NCBI GenBank assembly: GCA_023258935.1
Contig: JAHFRG010000030.1
Span: 1 to 15,410 of the forward strand
Reading direction: 5' to 3'
Length of the DNA: 15,410 bases
From: Betaproteobacteria bacterium
GTDB lineage: Bacteria; Pseudomonadota; Gammaproteobacteria; Burkholderiales; JAHFRG01
Shown here: one piece after another, positions 1 through 6,531 of the stretch
Position numbering within the stretch: the stretch's first letter is position 1
Layout: each line of letters starts with the position of its first letter
Translations under genes and position numbers: made by a program
The notes under the pieces: model-generated
Databases searched by the model: none
The model's input: only the letters and a program-made list of their open reading frames with translations
What the model was told of the DNA's origin: nothing

Positions 1-36
1 CTGCGCAGACTTGGTGGGATTTTTCATGGTGCTCAT
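1..36 (-). CDS. Possible 5' end of a leftward gene, cut by the window edge
   Basis: Reading leftwards from 36, an ATG opens an uncut frame (M-S-T-M-K-N-P-T-K-S-A-Q) to the window edge; a second in-frame ATG lies at 27. A TATACT hexamer on the same strand (44-49) could be a -10 box, which would put the transcript start almost on the first ATG and give a very short or absent leader. No -35 box at the expected distance and no Shine-Dalgarno is visible. Twelve codons are too few to assign a family. If real, this gene is divergent from the antiporter and the repeat region lies between them. Confidence 0.3.
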   Translation of the reverse strand, partial: MSTMKNPTKSAQ

Positions 37-60
37 CGACGCAAGTATAGCAGAAGGCGC

Positions 61-111
61 CCCGGACTCGGACTCGCGCAGCGTGGAGCGGGAAGGGGCG
101 CAAGCTGCCGC
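61..111. repeat. Direct repeat, copy 1 (51 bp)
   Basis: This GC-rich 51-bp block recurs at 187-237 with a single difference (C at 77, A at 203), a period of 126 bp. It starts CCCGGACTCGGACTCG and ends GGCGCAAGCTGCCGC. It lies in the intergenic stretch upstream of the antiporter. No flanking transposase, tRNA or target duplication is visible. It may belong to a dispersed intergenic repeat family of this genome, but that is inference. Confidence 0.85.
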
Positions 112-186
112 AAGAAACATCGTGAAACGGGGCGCTCATGCTGCCGCTCCCGCACCCCAAGCTTCGCTGACCGTGTCGCGGCAGCC

Positions 187-237
187 CCCGGACTCGGACT
201 CGAGCAGCGTGGAGCGGGAAGGGGCGCAAGCTGCCGC
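187..237. repeat. Direct repeat, copy 2 (51 bp)
   Basis: This copy matches 61-111 at 50 of 51 positions. The 75-bp spacer between copies holds a short inverted pair, GCTGCCGC (140-147) and GCGGCAGC (178-185), so the spacer end and the second copy could fold together. The copy ends about 58 bp before the antiporter start, so it could sit in that gene's promoter or leader region. Confidence 0.85.
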
Positions 238-295
238 TACTTGCATTTAATGCGCATTGCGGCATCATTGGTTCAGACAATATGGAAATACTGCA

Positions 296-2263
296 ATGCA
301 CACTACGCTTCAACTGGTGCTGATTCTGCTTGCCGCTGCGGTCTTGGTGGTGGTGCTATTCCGGCAGCTTAAGCTGCCACCGCTGCTGGGTTATTTGCTG
401 GTGGGCATCGTCATCGGCCCCCATGCGCTCTCCTGGATACATGAAGCGCAAGAGACGCGCTACCTTGCGGAATTCGGCGTGGTGTTCCTGATGTTCAGCA
501 TCGGGCTGGAATTCAGCCTGCCGAAGCTACTTACCATGCGCCGCATCGTGTTCGGCTTGGGCACGACGCAAGTAGTATTTACCTTGTTGGTCGTATTGCT
601 TTGCAGCCTCGCGCTGGGTTTAAAGTGGCAAGAGGGGCTCGCGCTCGGTGGGGCGCTTGCCATGTCTTCCACTGCCATCGTCAGCAAAATGCTGGCGGAA
701 CGCCTCGAGCTTCCCACGCAACACGGCAGGCAAATCATCGGCGTATTGCTGTTTCAGGATTTGGCGGTGGTGCCGCTCCTCATCATCGTGCCAGCATTGG
801 CGGAAGGAAGCGGCATGGCTGCCGCGCTGGGTATTGCCGCGCTGAAAGCCGTTGTGGCGTTGACCGTGCTGCTGTTTTTTGGGCAGCGCTTGATGCGCGC
901 GTGGTTTCATCTGGTAGCAAAACAAAAATCATCCGAGCTGTTCATGCTCAACGTGCTGTTGATTACCCTCGGCCTGGCTTTTCTAACAGACATGGCGGGC
1001 TTGTCGCTGGCACTGGGCGCCTTTCTTGCGGGCATACTGATTTCGGAAACCGAATACCGCTACCAGGTGGAGGCCGACATCAGGCCGTTTCGCGACTTGC
1101 TGCTGGGATTGTTTTTCGTCACTGTCGGCATGTTGCTTGATATCAGGATTGTGCTCCAGCACTGGCTTGAGGTGGGCGGCTTACTCACGGCGCTGGTGCT
1201 GCTCAAAATTCTCCTGATCGCAGGCTTGAGCCGCATGTTCGGCAGCCAGCCGGGAGTAGCGCTGCGCACCGCGCTGTGCCTTGCTCAAGCCGGAGAATTT
1301 GGTTTCGTGTTGCTTTGGCAGGCGGCAGGCCTGCAGCTGCTCGACCCAGCAGTAATGCAAGTGGTTCTCGCCGCCATGCTGCTTTCGATGCTTGCTGCAC
1401 CGTTCATCATCGAGAGAAGCGAACACCTGGTGCTGCATTTCAGCGGCGCAGAGTGGATGAACCGCGCTATGCAATTGCATAACATTGCGGTGCAGACCAT
1501 GGCGGAGGAGCAGCACGTCATCATCTGCGGCTACGGGCGCAGCGGGCAGAATCTGGCGCGTTTCCTGGAGCAGGAACATATTCCGTTTGTCGCGCTGGAT
1601 CTCGACCCGCAACGGATAAAAGAAGCGGCAGCGGCGGGTGAGAACGTGGTCTATGGCGATGCCGGCAGGCACGAAGTGCTGATCGCTGCGGGCTTGATGC
1701 GTGCCAAAGCGCTGGTCGTGGCGGAATCCAATGTGCAGTTGGCATTAAAAATCTTAAGGCATGTCCAGGAGGCGCGCCCCTATCTGCCGGTGCTGGTGCG
1801 CACTGTGGATGATGCTGATTTGGAGCGGCTCAAACAGGCGGGCGCCACCGAAGTGGTGGCGGAAATCATGGAAGGAAGCCTGATGCTCGCTTCGCACGCG
1901 CTGATGCTGCTGGGCGTGCCTTTGAACCGTGTGCTGAGGCGCATTCGTGAAACCCGCGAGCGGCGTTACGACCTGTTTCGCGGATTTTTCCATGGCATCA
2001 CTGACGAGACCGAACCCGGCAGCGAAAAGCTGCAGCCGCGATTGCGGTCCGTGGTGATTAGCCCGGGCGCGGCTGCGGTAGGCAAGACGCTCGGAGAGAT
2101 CGACCTCGCAAAATATTTTGTTGAAGTGACGGCGGTCAGGAAAGGTAATATCCGCGGACTTGCCCCTTCTTCGGACATGCGCATCGAAGCGGGTGACGTG
2201 ATGGTGCTGCTTGGGACCGAAGACAATCTCGCGGCTGCGGAGATTATATTAATGCAGGGATGA
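296..2263 (+). CDS. CPA2-family monovalent cation:proton antiporter, KefB/KefC type
   Basis: Inner-membrane antiporter of about 655 residues, expected to exchange K+ or Na+ for protons under nucleotide control. Residues 1 to about 375 form a run of some 12 hydrophobic helices with the CPA2 hallmark F-Q-D-L-A-V-V-P (about 153-160; the Asp is the ion-site residue of the family). An RCK/TrkA-N domain begins near 407 with the nucleotide-binding G-Y-G-R-S-G (412-417). A TrkA-C domain fills about 580-655. E. coli KefB/KefC lack the TrkA-C part, so this is the longer variant common in proteobacteria. ATG 296 is preferred over an upstream in-frame TTG (257) because GGAAA lies about 10 bases ahead and the first helix follows directly. 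It stands alone and ends at a strong terminator. The exact ion cannot be read from sequence. Confidence 0.93.
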   Translation: MHTTLQLVLILLAAAVLVVVLFRQLKLPPLLGYLLVGIVIGPHALSWIHEAQETRYLAEFGVVFLMFSIGLEFSLPKLLTMRRIVFGLGTTQVVFTLLVVLLCSLALGLKWQEGLALGGALAMSSTAIVSKMLAERLELPTQHGRQIIGVLLFQDLAVVPLLIIVPALAEGSGMAAALGIAALKAVVALTVLLFFGQRLMRAWFHLVAKQKSSELFMLNVLLITLGLAFLTDMAGLSLALGAFLAGILISETEYRYQVEADIRPFRDLLLGLFFVTVGMLLDIRIVLQHWLEVGGLLTALVLLKILLIAGLSRMFGSQPGVALRTALCLAQAGEFGFVLLWQAAGLQLLDPAVMQVVLAAMLLSMLAAPFIIERSEHLVLHFSGAEWMNRAMQLHNIAVQTMAEEQHVIICGYGRSGQNLARFLEQEHIPFVALDLDPQRIKEAAAAGENVVYGDAGRHEVLIAAGLMRAKALVVAESNVQLALKILRHVQEARPYLPVLVRTVDDADLERLKQAGATEVVAEIMEGSLMLASHALMLLGVPLNRVLRRIRETRERRYDLFRGFFHGITDETEPGSEKLQPRLRSVVISPGAAAVGKTLGEIDLAKYFVEVTAVRKGNIRGLAPSSDMRIEAGDVMVLLGTEDNLAAAEIILMQG

Positions 2264-2276
2264 ATCTTTTGGCGAT

Positions 2277-2305
2277 AAAAAAGCCCGCAGCAAGCGGGCT
2301 TTTTT
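2277..2305. terminator. Bidirectional intrinsic terminator
   Basis: A perfect inverted repeat: six A, GCCCGC, loop AGCAA, GCGGGC, six T. Both strands therefore present a GC stem followed by a U tract. It lies 13 bp after the antiporter stop and 16 bp before the stop of the convergent prepilin gene, so it can end both transcripts. Confidence 0.95.
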
Positions 2306-2321
2306 AATTACGCAGATTTTG

Positions 2322-3026
2322 CTAGAACAGGCTGGCGGCGCCGCAGTTGGTTTGGCCGCTGGTGGTAAGCCAGTTTCCCGCAGTCAGGTCGGCGCAGGTT
2401 GCAGCCGTGGGCGCGGTGCCGGCGCCGAGATACACGCTGAAGCGGAACGAACCGCGCCCGGGATTGCCGTCGTCAACCTTGCGGTCCACCTCGGTCATGA
2501 TTTCCACCGGTACCTGATTCCCCGTCTTCAGATTATGACGGGCGGTGGCCGCCGGGTCGCCGATAATTACGCTATAGATGTTGTCGTACACCAGTTGCAG
2601 GAAAGCGTTGTAGGTATTGGCCGGAGTGTTGGCCGCGGCGACGGCATCGGTCGCGGTTCCCATATTGAAACTGCCGGTGAGAAAACCCGCGTGCGACATG
2701 TGCGTCCAGGCTATCGTCTGTTCATTGGCTGCGCCGGTATTCAGTATCTGGCCATCGCCGTTGCCGCCCAAGGTTGCGGCCACGTTGGGAATGTTGGTGT
2801 TTGCCTGCGCGCCTGGGTAATCACCGGGTAGGGCGCGGTAGCGGTCCTGAAAACCGAAGAAAGCCGCCTTCACGCCGTCCTGCTGTGTAATAAGGTTCCT
2901 GACCCTGGCGCTTGTGATGAGCTCCTGTCCTTTCAGCACACCGCCTAAAAGCAGGCCGATAATCACCAGCACGATGGCGATTTCAATTAGAGTAAAACCG
3001 CTTTGCTTGCGCATCATTTTAGCCAT
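2322..3026 (-). CDS. Type IV prepilin, probable major pilin of the locus
   Basis: A 234-residue prepilin. A short basic leader (M-A-K-M-M-R-K-Q-S-G) is followed by the class III cleavage site G10/F11 and F-T-L-I-E, giving the canonical Glu5 of the mature protein. A 20-plus residue hydrophobic helix follows. The globular part contains Y-R-A-L-P-G-D-Y-P-G-A, a signature I recall from proteobacterial prepilins, and two Cys near the C-terminus (C211 and C228) that could close a pilin-type disulfide loop. Start 3026 (GGTGA just upstream) gives a normal leader; ATG 3017 is an alternative, and longer starts up to 3071 would overlap the promoter candidate. The gene has its own promoter candidate (3067-3082) and terminator (2277-2305), so it is probably transcribed alone. 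Its separation from the assembly operon suits a highly expressed major subunit, but that role is inferred. Confidence 0.9.
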   Translation of the reverse strand: MAKMMRKQSGFTLIEIAIVLVIIGLLLGGVLKGQELITSARVRNLITQQDGVKAAFFGFQDRYRALPGDYPGAQANTNIPNVAATLGGNGDGQILNTGAANEQTIAWTHMSHAGFLTGSFNMGTATDAVAAANTPANTYNAFLQLVYDNIYSVIIGDPAATARHNLKTGNQVPVEIMTEVDRKVDDGNPGRGSFRFSVYLGAGTAPTAATCADLTAGNWLTTSGQTNCGAASLF

Positions 3027-3066
3027 ACCTTTCACCGTAAAAATAGTTCTTGAATACACCATTAGC

Positions 3067-3082
3067 AGCAAATTCCATGCCC
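3067..3082 (-). promoter_or_regulatory. Candidate sigma-54 (-24/-12) promoter for the prepilin gene
   Basis: On the minus strand the site reads GGGCATGGAATTTGCT. Against the RpoN consensus TGGCACG-N4-TTGCW it matches 10 of the 12 defined positions, with the invariant GG and GC exactly 10 bases apart. Transcription would start near 3056, leaving about a 30-base leader before ATG 3026 that includes a Shine-Dalgarno. RpoN-dependent pilin promoters are well known (PilR-activated pilA). No activator site could be identified with certainty. Confidence 0.7.
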
Positions 3083-3092
3083 GGCTTCGCGT

Positions 3093-3106
3093 TTTGCCCG
3101 GGCAAA
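3093..3106. promoter_or_regulatory. 14-bp perfect palindrome upstream of the -24 box
   Basis: TTTGCCCGGGCAAA is a perfect palindrome centred about 43 bases upstream of the predicted prepilin transcript start. Its position and symmetry would suit a dimeric regulator. With no loop it is not a good terminator for the upstream gene. An alternative fold pairs GCCCGG with CCGGGC across about 13 bases and would cover the -24 element. Confidence 0.4.
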
Positions 3107-3122
3107 CACAACATTGGGGCGC

Positions 3123-3151
3123 AGTTTGGCTATATATAAGGGTGTTGTCAA
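3123..3151 (-). promoter_or_regulatory. Weak sigma-70-like promoter upstream of the prepilin gene
   Basis: On the minus strand a perfect TTGACA (3151-3146) is followed after 17 bases by CAAACT, which matches the -10 consensus at three of six positions; the spacer is TATATATA-rich. It could give basal transcription of the prepilin gene with a leader of about 90 bases. The poor -10 keeps confidence low. Confidence 0.25.
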
Positions 3152-3204
3152 GGCCATTTATACCGGGTAGGCAGGTAAGCTAAGCTTGTTGTCGATTTCA
3201 AATG

Positions 3205-3930
3205 TCATTTTTTCGGCGTCTTCGACGACTTTTCCTCAGATTCGAGCCGTTGCAGACGTTCGGTGAGAAAATGAATCTCATGAGAGTCGGTGATGACCCC
3301 GCTTACCAGAAGCCCGCCCAGCAGAATTTTAGCGCTCTCCAATTCGCCCATGTCTTCGAGGAGGAAAATGCGCATCTGCGTTGCCCAGTGCGGCACCGCC
3401 GGTCCGGAGGCATGCGCGGTGATGGCTTGCGCGTATTTCAGGGCTAGCGGCAGATCGTGCAGCCGGTGCTTGGCCATGATTGCGGCGTGGGCCAGCCATG
3501 GCCAGCGCCGGTTGGGGTCTTTGAAAAACTGTTGATAAACGAATTCCAGCATTTTTCTCTGTTTTGGGGTATCCGGCACTTGGGCGTAAATATGGGACGC
3601 CATCAACAGAGGATACTGGCCGACGGGATCAAGCTCGAGAATGCGGGCAAGCCAGGTTTCCACGCGGTCATAATCGAGTTCGAGAAAAGGAATGCTGATT
3701 CCCGGTTGATTGTCGAACGCCTGCAGATAAAGCGTCATAAGCTGTGACAAAGCAATAGGCTCGCTCAGACTGAGCGCTTGAAGCGTTTTACCACTCGGAG
3801 GAAAAACCAGCGCCTCGGCGTGTGCTGTCGGACGCGGCAGGCTGGACTGCCATGCAAGCTGCAGGCAGATGCTCGCTATCAAAATCCACGCAACGGATTT
3901 AGGAACCGCCCTTAAAGCACGTGGTTGCAT
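3205..3930 (-). CDS. Uncharacterised membrane-anchored helical protein
   Basis: A 241-residue protein I cannot assign to a family. Residues about 13-30 form one hydrophobic segment after a basic start, so it is probably anchored in the inner membrane or exported, with the bulk in the periplasm. The rest is predicted helical, with spaced pairs that resemble TPR-like repeats (L-A-H-A-A-I-M-A-K-H; L-P-L-A-L-K-Y-A-Q-A-I). It ends in a Lys/Ser-rich tail. It starts 2 bp after the stop of the permease gene, with no Shine-Dalgarno, so the two are almost certainly co-transcribed and translationally coupled. A partner or scaffold role for the permease or the adjacent pilus is possible but unsupported by any motif. 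Confidence 0.75.
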   Translation of the reverse strand: MQPRALRAVPKSVAWILIASICLQLAWQSSLPRPTAHAEALVFPPSGKTLQALSLSEPIALSQLMTLYLQAFDNQPGISIPFLELDYDRVETWLARILELDPVGQYPLLMASHIYAQVPDTPKQRKMLEFVYQQFFKDPNRRWPWLAHAAIMAKHRLHDLPLALKYAQAITAHASGPAVPHWATQMRIFLLEDMGELESAKILLGGLLVSGVITDSHEIHFLTERLQRLESEEKSSKTPKK

Positions 3931-3932
3931 GC

Positions 3933-4709
3933 CTACAAGTTCTTGCGATAAAAATCAAATAACGCCGCACCCAGCAGCAGGCCGATATAAATCGCGCTTT
4001 GTACTACGATTGGCAAAATCATGCGCCACTCAGCCTGGTTGACAAGCCACGCGGTCTGGGTAAAAACATTTAGGCTGGGCAGCAAAAACCACACGCTGTC
4101 CACCAGGAACACTGTTACTTGATGCGACAGGCTGCTTTGGTCAAGCAGCGTGGAACCGCTAATCAAGCGGATCGCGGTGATGGAGCGTGCAAGGATGTAA
4201 AATGCCAGTACGAAGCTTGTGGCGGGCATGATCTGGGTAAATGTCATGGTGCAAAACAGGCTTAATGCGGCAACGATCCACAATTCCAGCACCAGCGATA
4301 CGCCCCACAGCAACACCGCTGGCAGCGGCGCGAGGAAGAAAATCGGCAGGCAAATAAGGGCGGTCATCAGCAGGGCAATCAAGGAGAATCCCGAAAACTT
4401 ACCGCCGGCATAAGCAGCGCGTGGCAAATCCAAGGAGAGCAAAAGCTCAAGTCCTTTGTCGTTAAATTCGCGTACCATGCTGCTGCTGATGTAAAGTCCG
4501 AGGATAAATACCGCGGCTAACCGCAAGCTGGCGGCGAGAAAAGCTGTTTGCTGACGCGCGGTTTCTGTTATCGCGATTTGCTTGACGAATAGACTACCTA
4601 GAACCGCCAGCAGTATAGTTGCCAGCACCAGCCAAGGCAGGCGGGTTCGCAGCGCCTCAAGCAAGGTGAAGCGGGTAATAGTCAAGACTTGGAAACGTGC
4701 AGAGCTCAT
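3933..4709 (-). CDS. ABC-2-like transporter permease subunit
   Basis: A 258-residue, very hydrophobic protein with about six membrane segments: a short cytoplasmic N-terminus (T-R-F-T-L-L-E-A-L-R-T-R-L-P-W), a first helix, then a loop and a second helix, then a further four in the C-terminal half. The segment S-S-S-M-V-R-E-F-N-D-K-G-L-E-L-L-L-S matches the pattern of ABC-2 type permeases (E-x-x-x-G-T/L-L-E-L-L-L just after the second helix). No ATPase gene is adjacent, unlike the usual ATPase-permease pairing. ATG 4709 is chosen over an in-frame TTG at 4730; neither has a clear Shine-Dalgarno. The substrate is unknown. Downstream it is coupled to the uncharacterised 3205-3930 gene. Confidence 0.75.
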   Translation of the reverse strand: MSSARFQVLTITRFTLLEALRTRLPWLVLATILLAVLGSLFVKQIAITETARQQTAFLAASLRLAAVFILGLYISSSMVREFNDKGLELLLSLDLPRAAYAGGKFSGFSLIALLMTALICLPIFFLAPLPAVLLWGVSLVLELWIVAALSLFCTMTFTQIMPATSFVLAFYILARSITAIRLISGSTLLDQSSLSHQVTVFLVDSVWFLLPSLNVFTQTAWLVNQAEWRMILPIVVQSAIYIGLLLGAALFDFYRKNL

Positions 4710-4821
4710 GTGACGGTAGCATAAAACCAAGGAGTGAAGTATAAACTTAAATTAAGAGGTTGAATTTGTAAATCATGCGAGTGCAAGCTACCCTGACAAT
4801 TTTTATGCCGTGCCCTAGCCT
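4710..4821. promoter_or_regulatory. AT-rich divergent promoter region (permease / histidine kinase)
   Basis: These 112 bases separate two divergent genes and are clearly AT-rich compared with the coding sequence around them, so both promoters should lie here. Only weak matches are visible: TTGTAA with a 17-base gap to TACCCT for the kinase, and TTTACA followed by AT-rich hexamers for the permease. Neither is convincing enough to place a transcript start. Confidence 0.4.
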
Positions 4822-6525
4822 ATGCCCCCTACCGGAATAATCAGCTTGAGCCAGAATTTCGTCGCTTCCCGCCAGCAATGGTTTCTTGGCCTGATGCTGC
4901 TGGCGCTGCACGCAGTGCTGGTATTAGAGATTGATGGCTGGCTTGCGCGCGCGTTTGTGCTGTCGCATTTTGGACTGTTTCTGCTGTGGCAGCCAATATG
5001 GGGCGGAGAACGCAATTTGGATATCCGGCATGCCGTGCTGGTAATCATTACTGGGGTGTTGTTTACCGTCTGGAACAGCTGGTGGCTGATGGCGGTATGG
5101 ATCTCGGTACTGTTTGCGTTGATAGGCGGCAATGTGCCCGGCAAGCGCCAGCGCGGGCAGCGCGCCATATCCCTGCTAGCCGCAATCTATTTGCTCGCCG
5201 TGCTCTTGATGTGGGTAGTGCCGCATCTTTTTGCTGACCTCAATTTTCCCGACGCAATGTCGCTGCTGGCTCGCTACGGACTGCCGCTGCCGGTTGTTGC
5301 GATATTTTTTATCAAGACAGAAACCGAACCCGAGTCGGGACAGCGGGTAGTGGATTTGTTTTATAGCCTGTTGCTATTCCTGCTTACGGCGGCGCTGGTG
5401 CTGGGCGCATTCGTGGTGAAACAGGTAAATCAGGGCGGCTATGCGTTGGCTCTCACGCAAACCCTGGGATTGATAGCAGTTCTGTTGTTTGTATTAAGCT
5501 GGCTATGGGATCCGCGCTCCGGCTTTGACGGAGTGGGCCAGCTCGTTTCGCGCTATCTGCTCTCGGTTGGCCTGCCATTCGAGCGCTGGATGCACAGCCT
5601 TGCCAATCTTGCCGACCGTGAGGTTAATCCGGAAAAGTTCCTGATTATGGCTGTGCATGAAATTGCCGCGCTTCCTTGGGTCGCAGGAGTAAGCTGGCGG
5701 GTACCGGGCAGCGAACGAAAACAGGGCGGCGTCTCCAAGTATCCCGCAGAGTTTTCATATGGAGATCTGAGCATAGTTTTGTACAGCAAGTGGGAGTTGA
5801 GTCCTGCACTTCTGCTTCACGTCAAGTTGCTGATCCGCTTGCTGGCGGATTTTTACAGCGCCAAGCAGCGGGAGAAGCAGGAACGGCAAAACGCCTATAC
5901 CCAGGCGGTATATGAAACCGGCGCCAGATTGACCCATGACGTGAAAAATCTGCTGCAATCTTTAAAATCGCTTTGCGATGCCGCCGAAACCAGCAATGAA
6001 AGTGACGCCGAAGCGTTGCGCGCCCTGATCCAACGCCAGTTGCCGCAAATCGTGCAGCGTCTGCAATGGACAATGGAAAAATTACAAGCGCCGCAAAAAA
6101 CAGAAACCCGCGATGTTCCGGCGACAGATTGGTGGGGCAACCTTAAGCAGCGTTATATCAGCGAGCCGGTTGAGTTTCGGGATCTGGATATTGCCGCAAA
6201 CACACCGGTTCCGGTGGAGTTATTCGACAGCATCGCGGACAATCTGCTGCAAAATGCTTTGCAAAAAAGAAGGCTTGAGCCCGGCTTGCGAATCAGCGTA
6301 AGTTTTTCATGCTCTTTGAAACCCAAGCTCGGTATTTGCGATGATGGCGTTCCGCTCAGCGAATCCGTCGCCAGGCAGCTATTCAGCGGTCCTGTGCCTT
6401 CGCAAACGGGGCTGGGGATAGGCTTATACCAAGCATGGCGCCAAGCAGAGGAGCAGGGTTACCGCCTGCGCCTTGCCAGCAACCAGATCGGCAAAGTGTG
6501 CTTCGAGCTCTCTCCGGCGGCGTAA
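4822..6525 (+). CDS. Membrane sensor histidine kinase, orphan
   Basis: A 567-residue sensor kinase. Residues about 19-230 contain around eight membrane helices. About 253-345 is a soluble stretch in the position of a GAF-type sensor domain, followed by a charged coiled segment. The phospho-acceptor motif is T-H-D-V-K-N (His372), the HDxKN variant. The ATP-binding domain shows an N-box D-N-L-L-Q-N-A-L (473-480), a D-D-G G1 box (507-509) and G-L-G-I-G-L-Y (530-536). The architecture (many-helix N-terminus, GAF-like region, HDxKN) resembles PrsK-type kinases, which work with sigma-54 response regulators. No response regulator is encoded in the window. An in-frame stop just upstream makes ATG 4822 the first possible ATG; a TTG nine codons in has a better Shine-Dalgarno. 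It ends 6 bp from the convergent prepilin stop. Confidence 0.88.
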   Translation: MPPTGIISLSQNFVASRQQWFLGLMLLALHAVLVLEIDGWLARAFVLSHFGLFLLWQPIWGGERNLDIRHAVLVIITGVLFTVWNSWWLMAVWISVLFALIGGNVPGKRQRGQRAISLLAAIYLLAVLLMWVVPHLFADLNFPDAMSLLARYGLPLPVVAIFFIKTETEPESGQRVVDLFYSLLLFLLTAALVLGAFVVKQVNQGGYALALTQTLGLIAVLLFVLSWLWDPRSGFDGVGQLVSRYLLSVGLPFERWMHSLANLADREVNPEKFLIMAVHEIAALPWVAGVSWRVPGSERKQGGVSKYPAEFSYGDLSIVLYSKWELSPALLLHVKLLIRLLADFYSAKQREKQERQNAYTQAVYETGARLTHDVKNLLQSLKSLCDAAETSNESDAEALRALIQRQLPQIVQRLQWTMEKLQAPQKTETRDVPATDWWGNLKQRYISEPVEFRDLDIAANTPVPVELFDSIADNLLQNALQKRRLEPGLRISVSFSCSLKPKLGICDDGVPLSESVARQLFSGPVPSQTGLGIGLYQAWRQAEEQGYRLRLASNQIGKVCFELSPAA

Positions 6526-6531
6526 TATCCT

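Noticed and set aside
61..237. CRISPR array
   Set aside because: Only two copies, a 51-bp unit and a 75-bp spacer, with no cas genes; the dimensions do not fit.
11..250. A 79-codon rightward open frame spanning both 51-bp repeats
   Set aside because: It exists only because the repeat period is a multiple of three; composition is repetitive, there is no ribosome site, and it resembles no protein I know.
257..295. TTG start for the antiporter, adding 13 residues
   Set aside because: The extra residues are polar and unlike the family N-terminus; ATG 296 begins right before the first helix and has a better-placed ribosome site.
601..1140. A 179-codon rightward frame inside the antiporter gene
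   Set aside because: Different frame of a clearly coding sequence with full CPA2 motifs; its translation is Arg/His/Gly-rich with no domain, typical of a shadow frame in GC-rich DNA.
2319..2831. A 170-codon rightward frame antisense to the prepilin
   Set aside because: The opposite strand encodes a canonical prepilin with Glu5 and a promoter; this frame starts inside the terminator region and has no motif.
4801..4821. Possible sigma-54 site upstream of the permease (minus strand, CGGCATAAAAATTGTC)
   Set aside because: The essential -12 GC is GT and flanking positions also differ from the consensus; not supportable.
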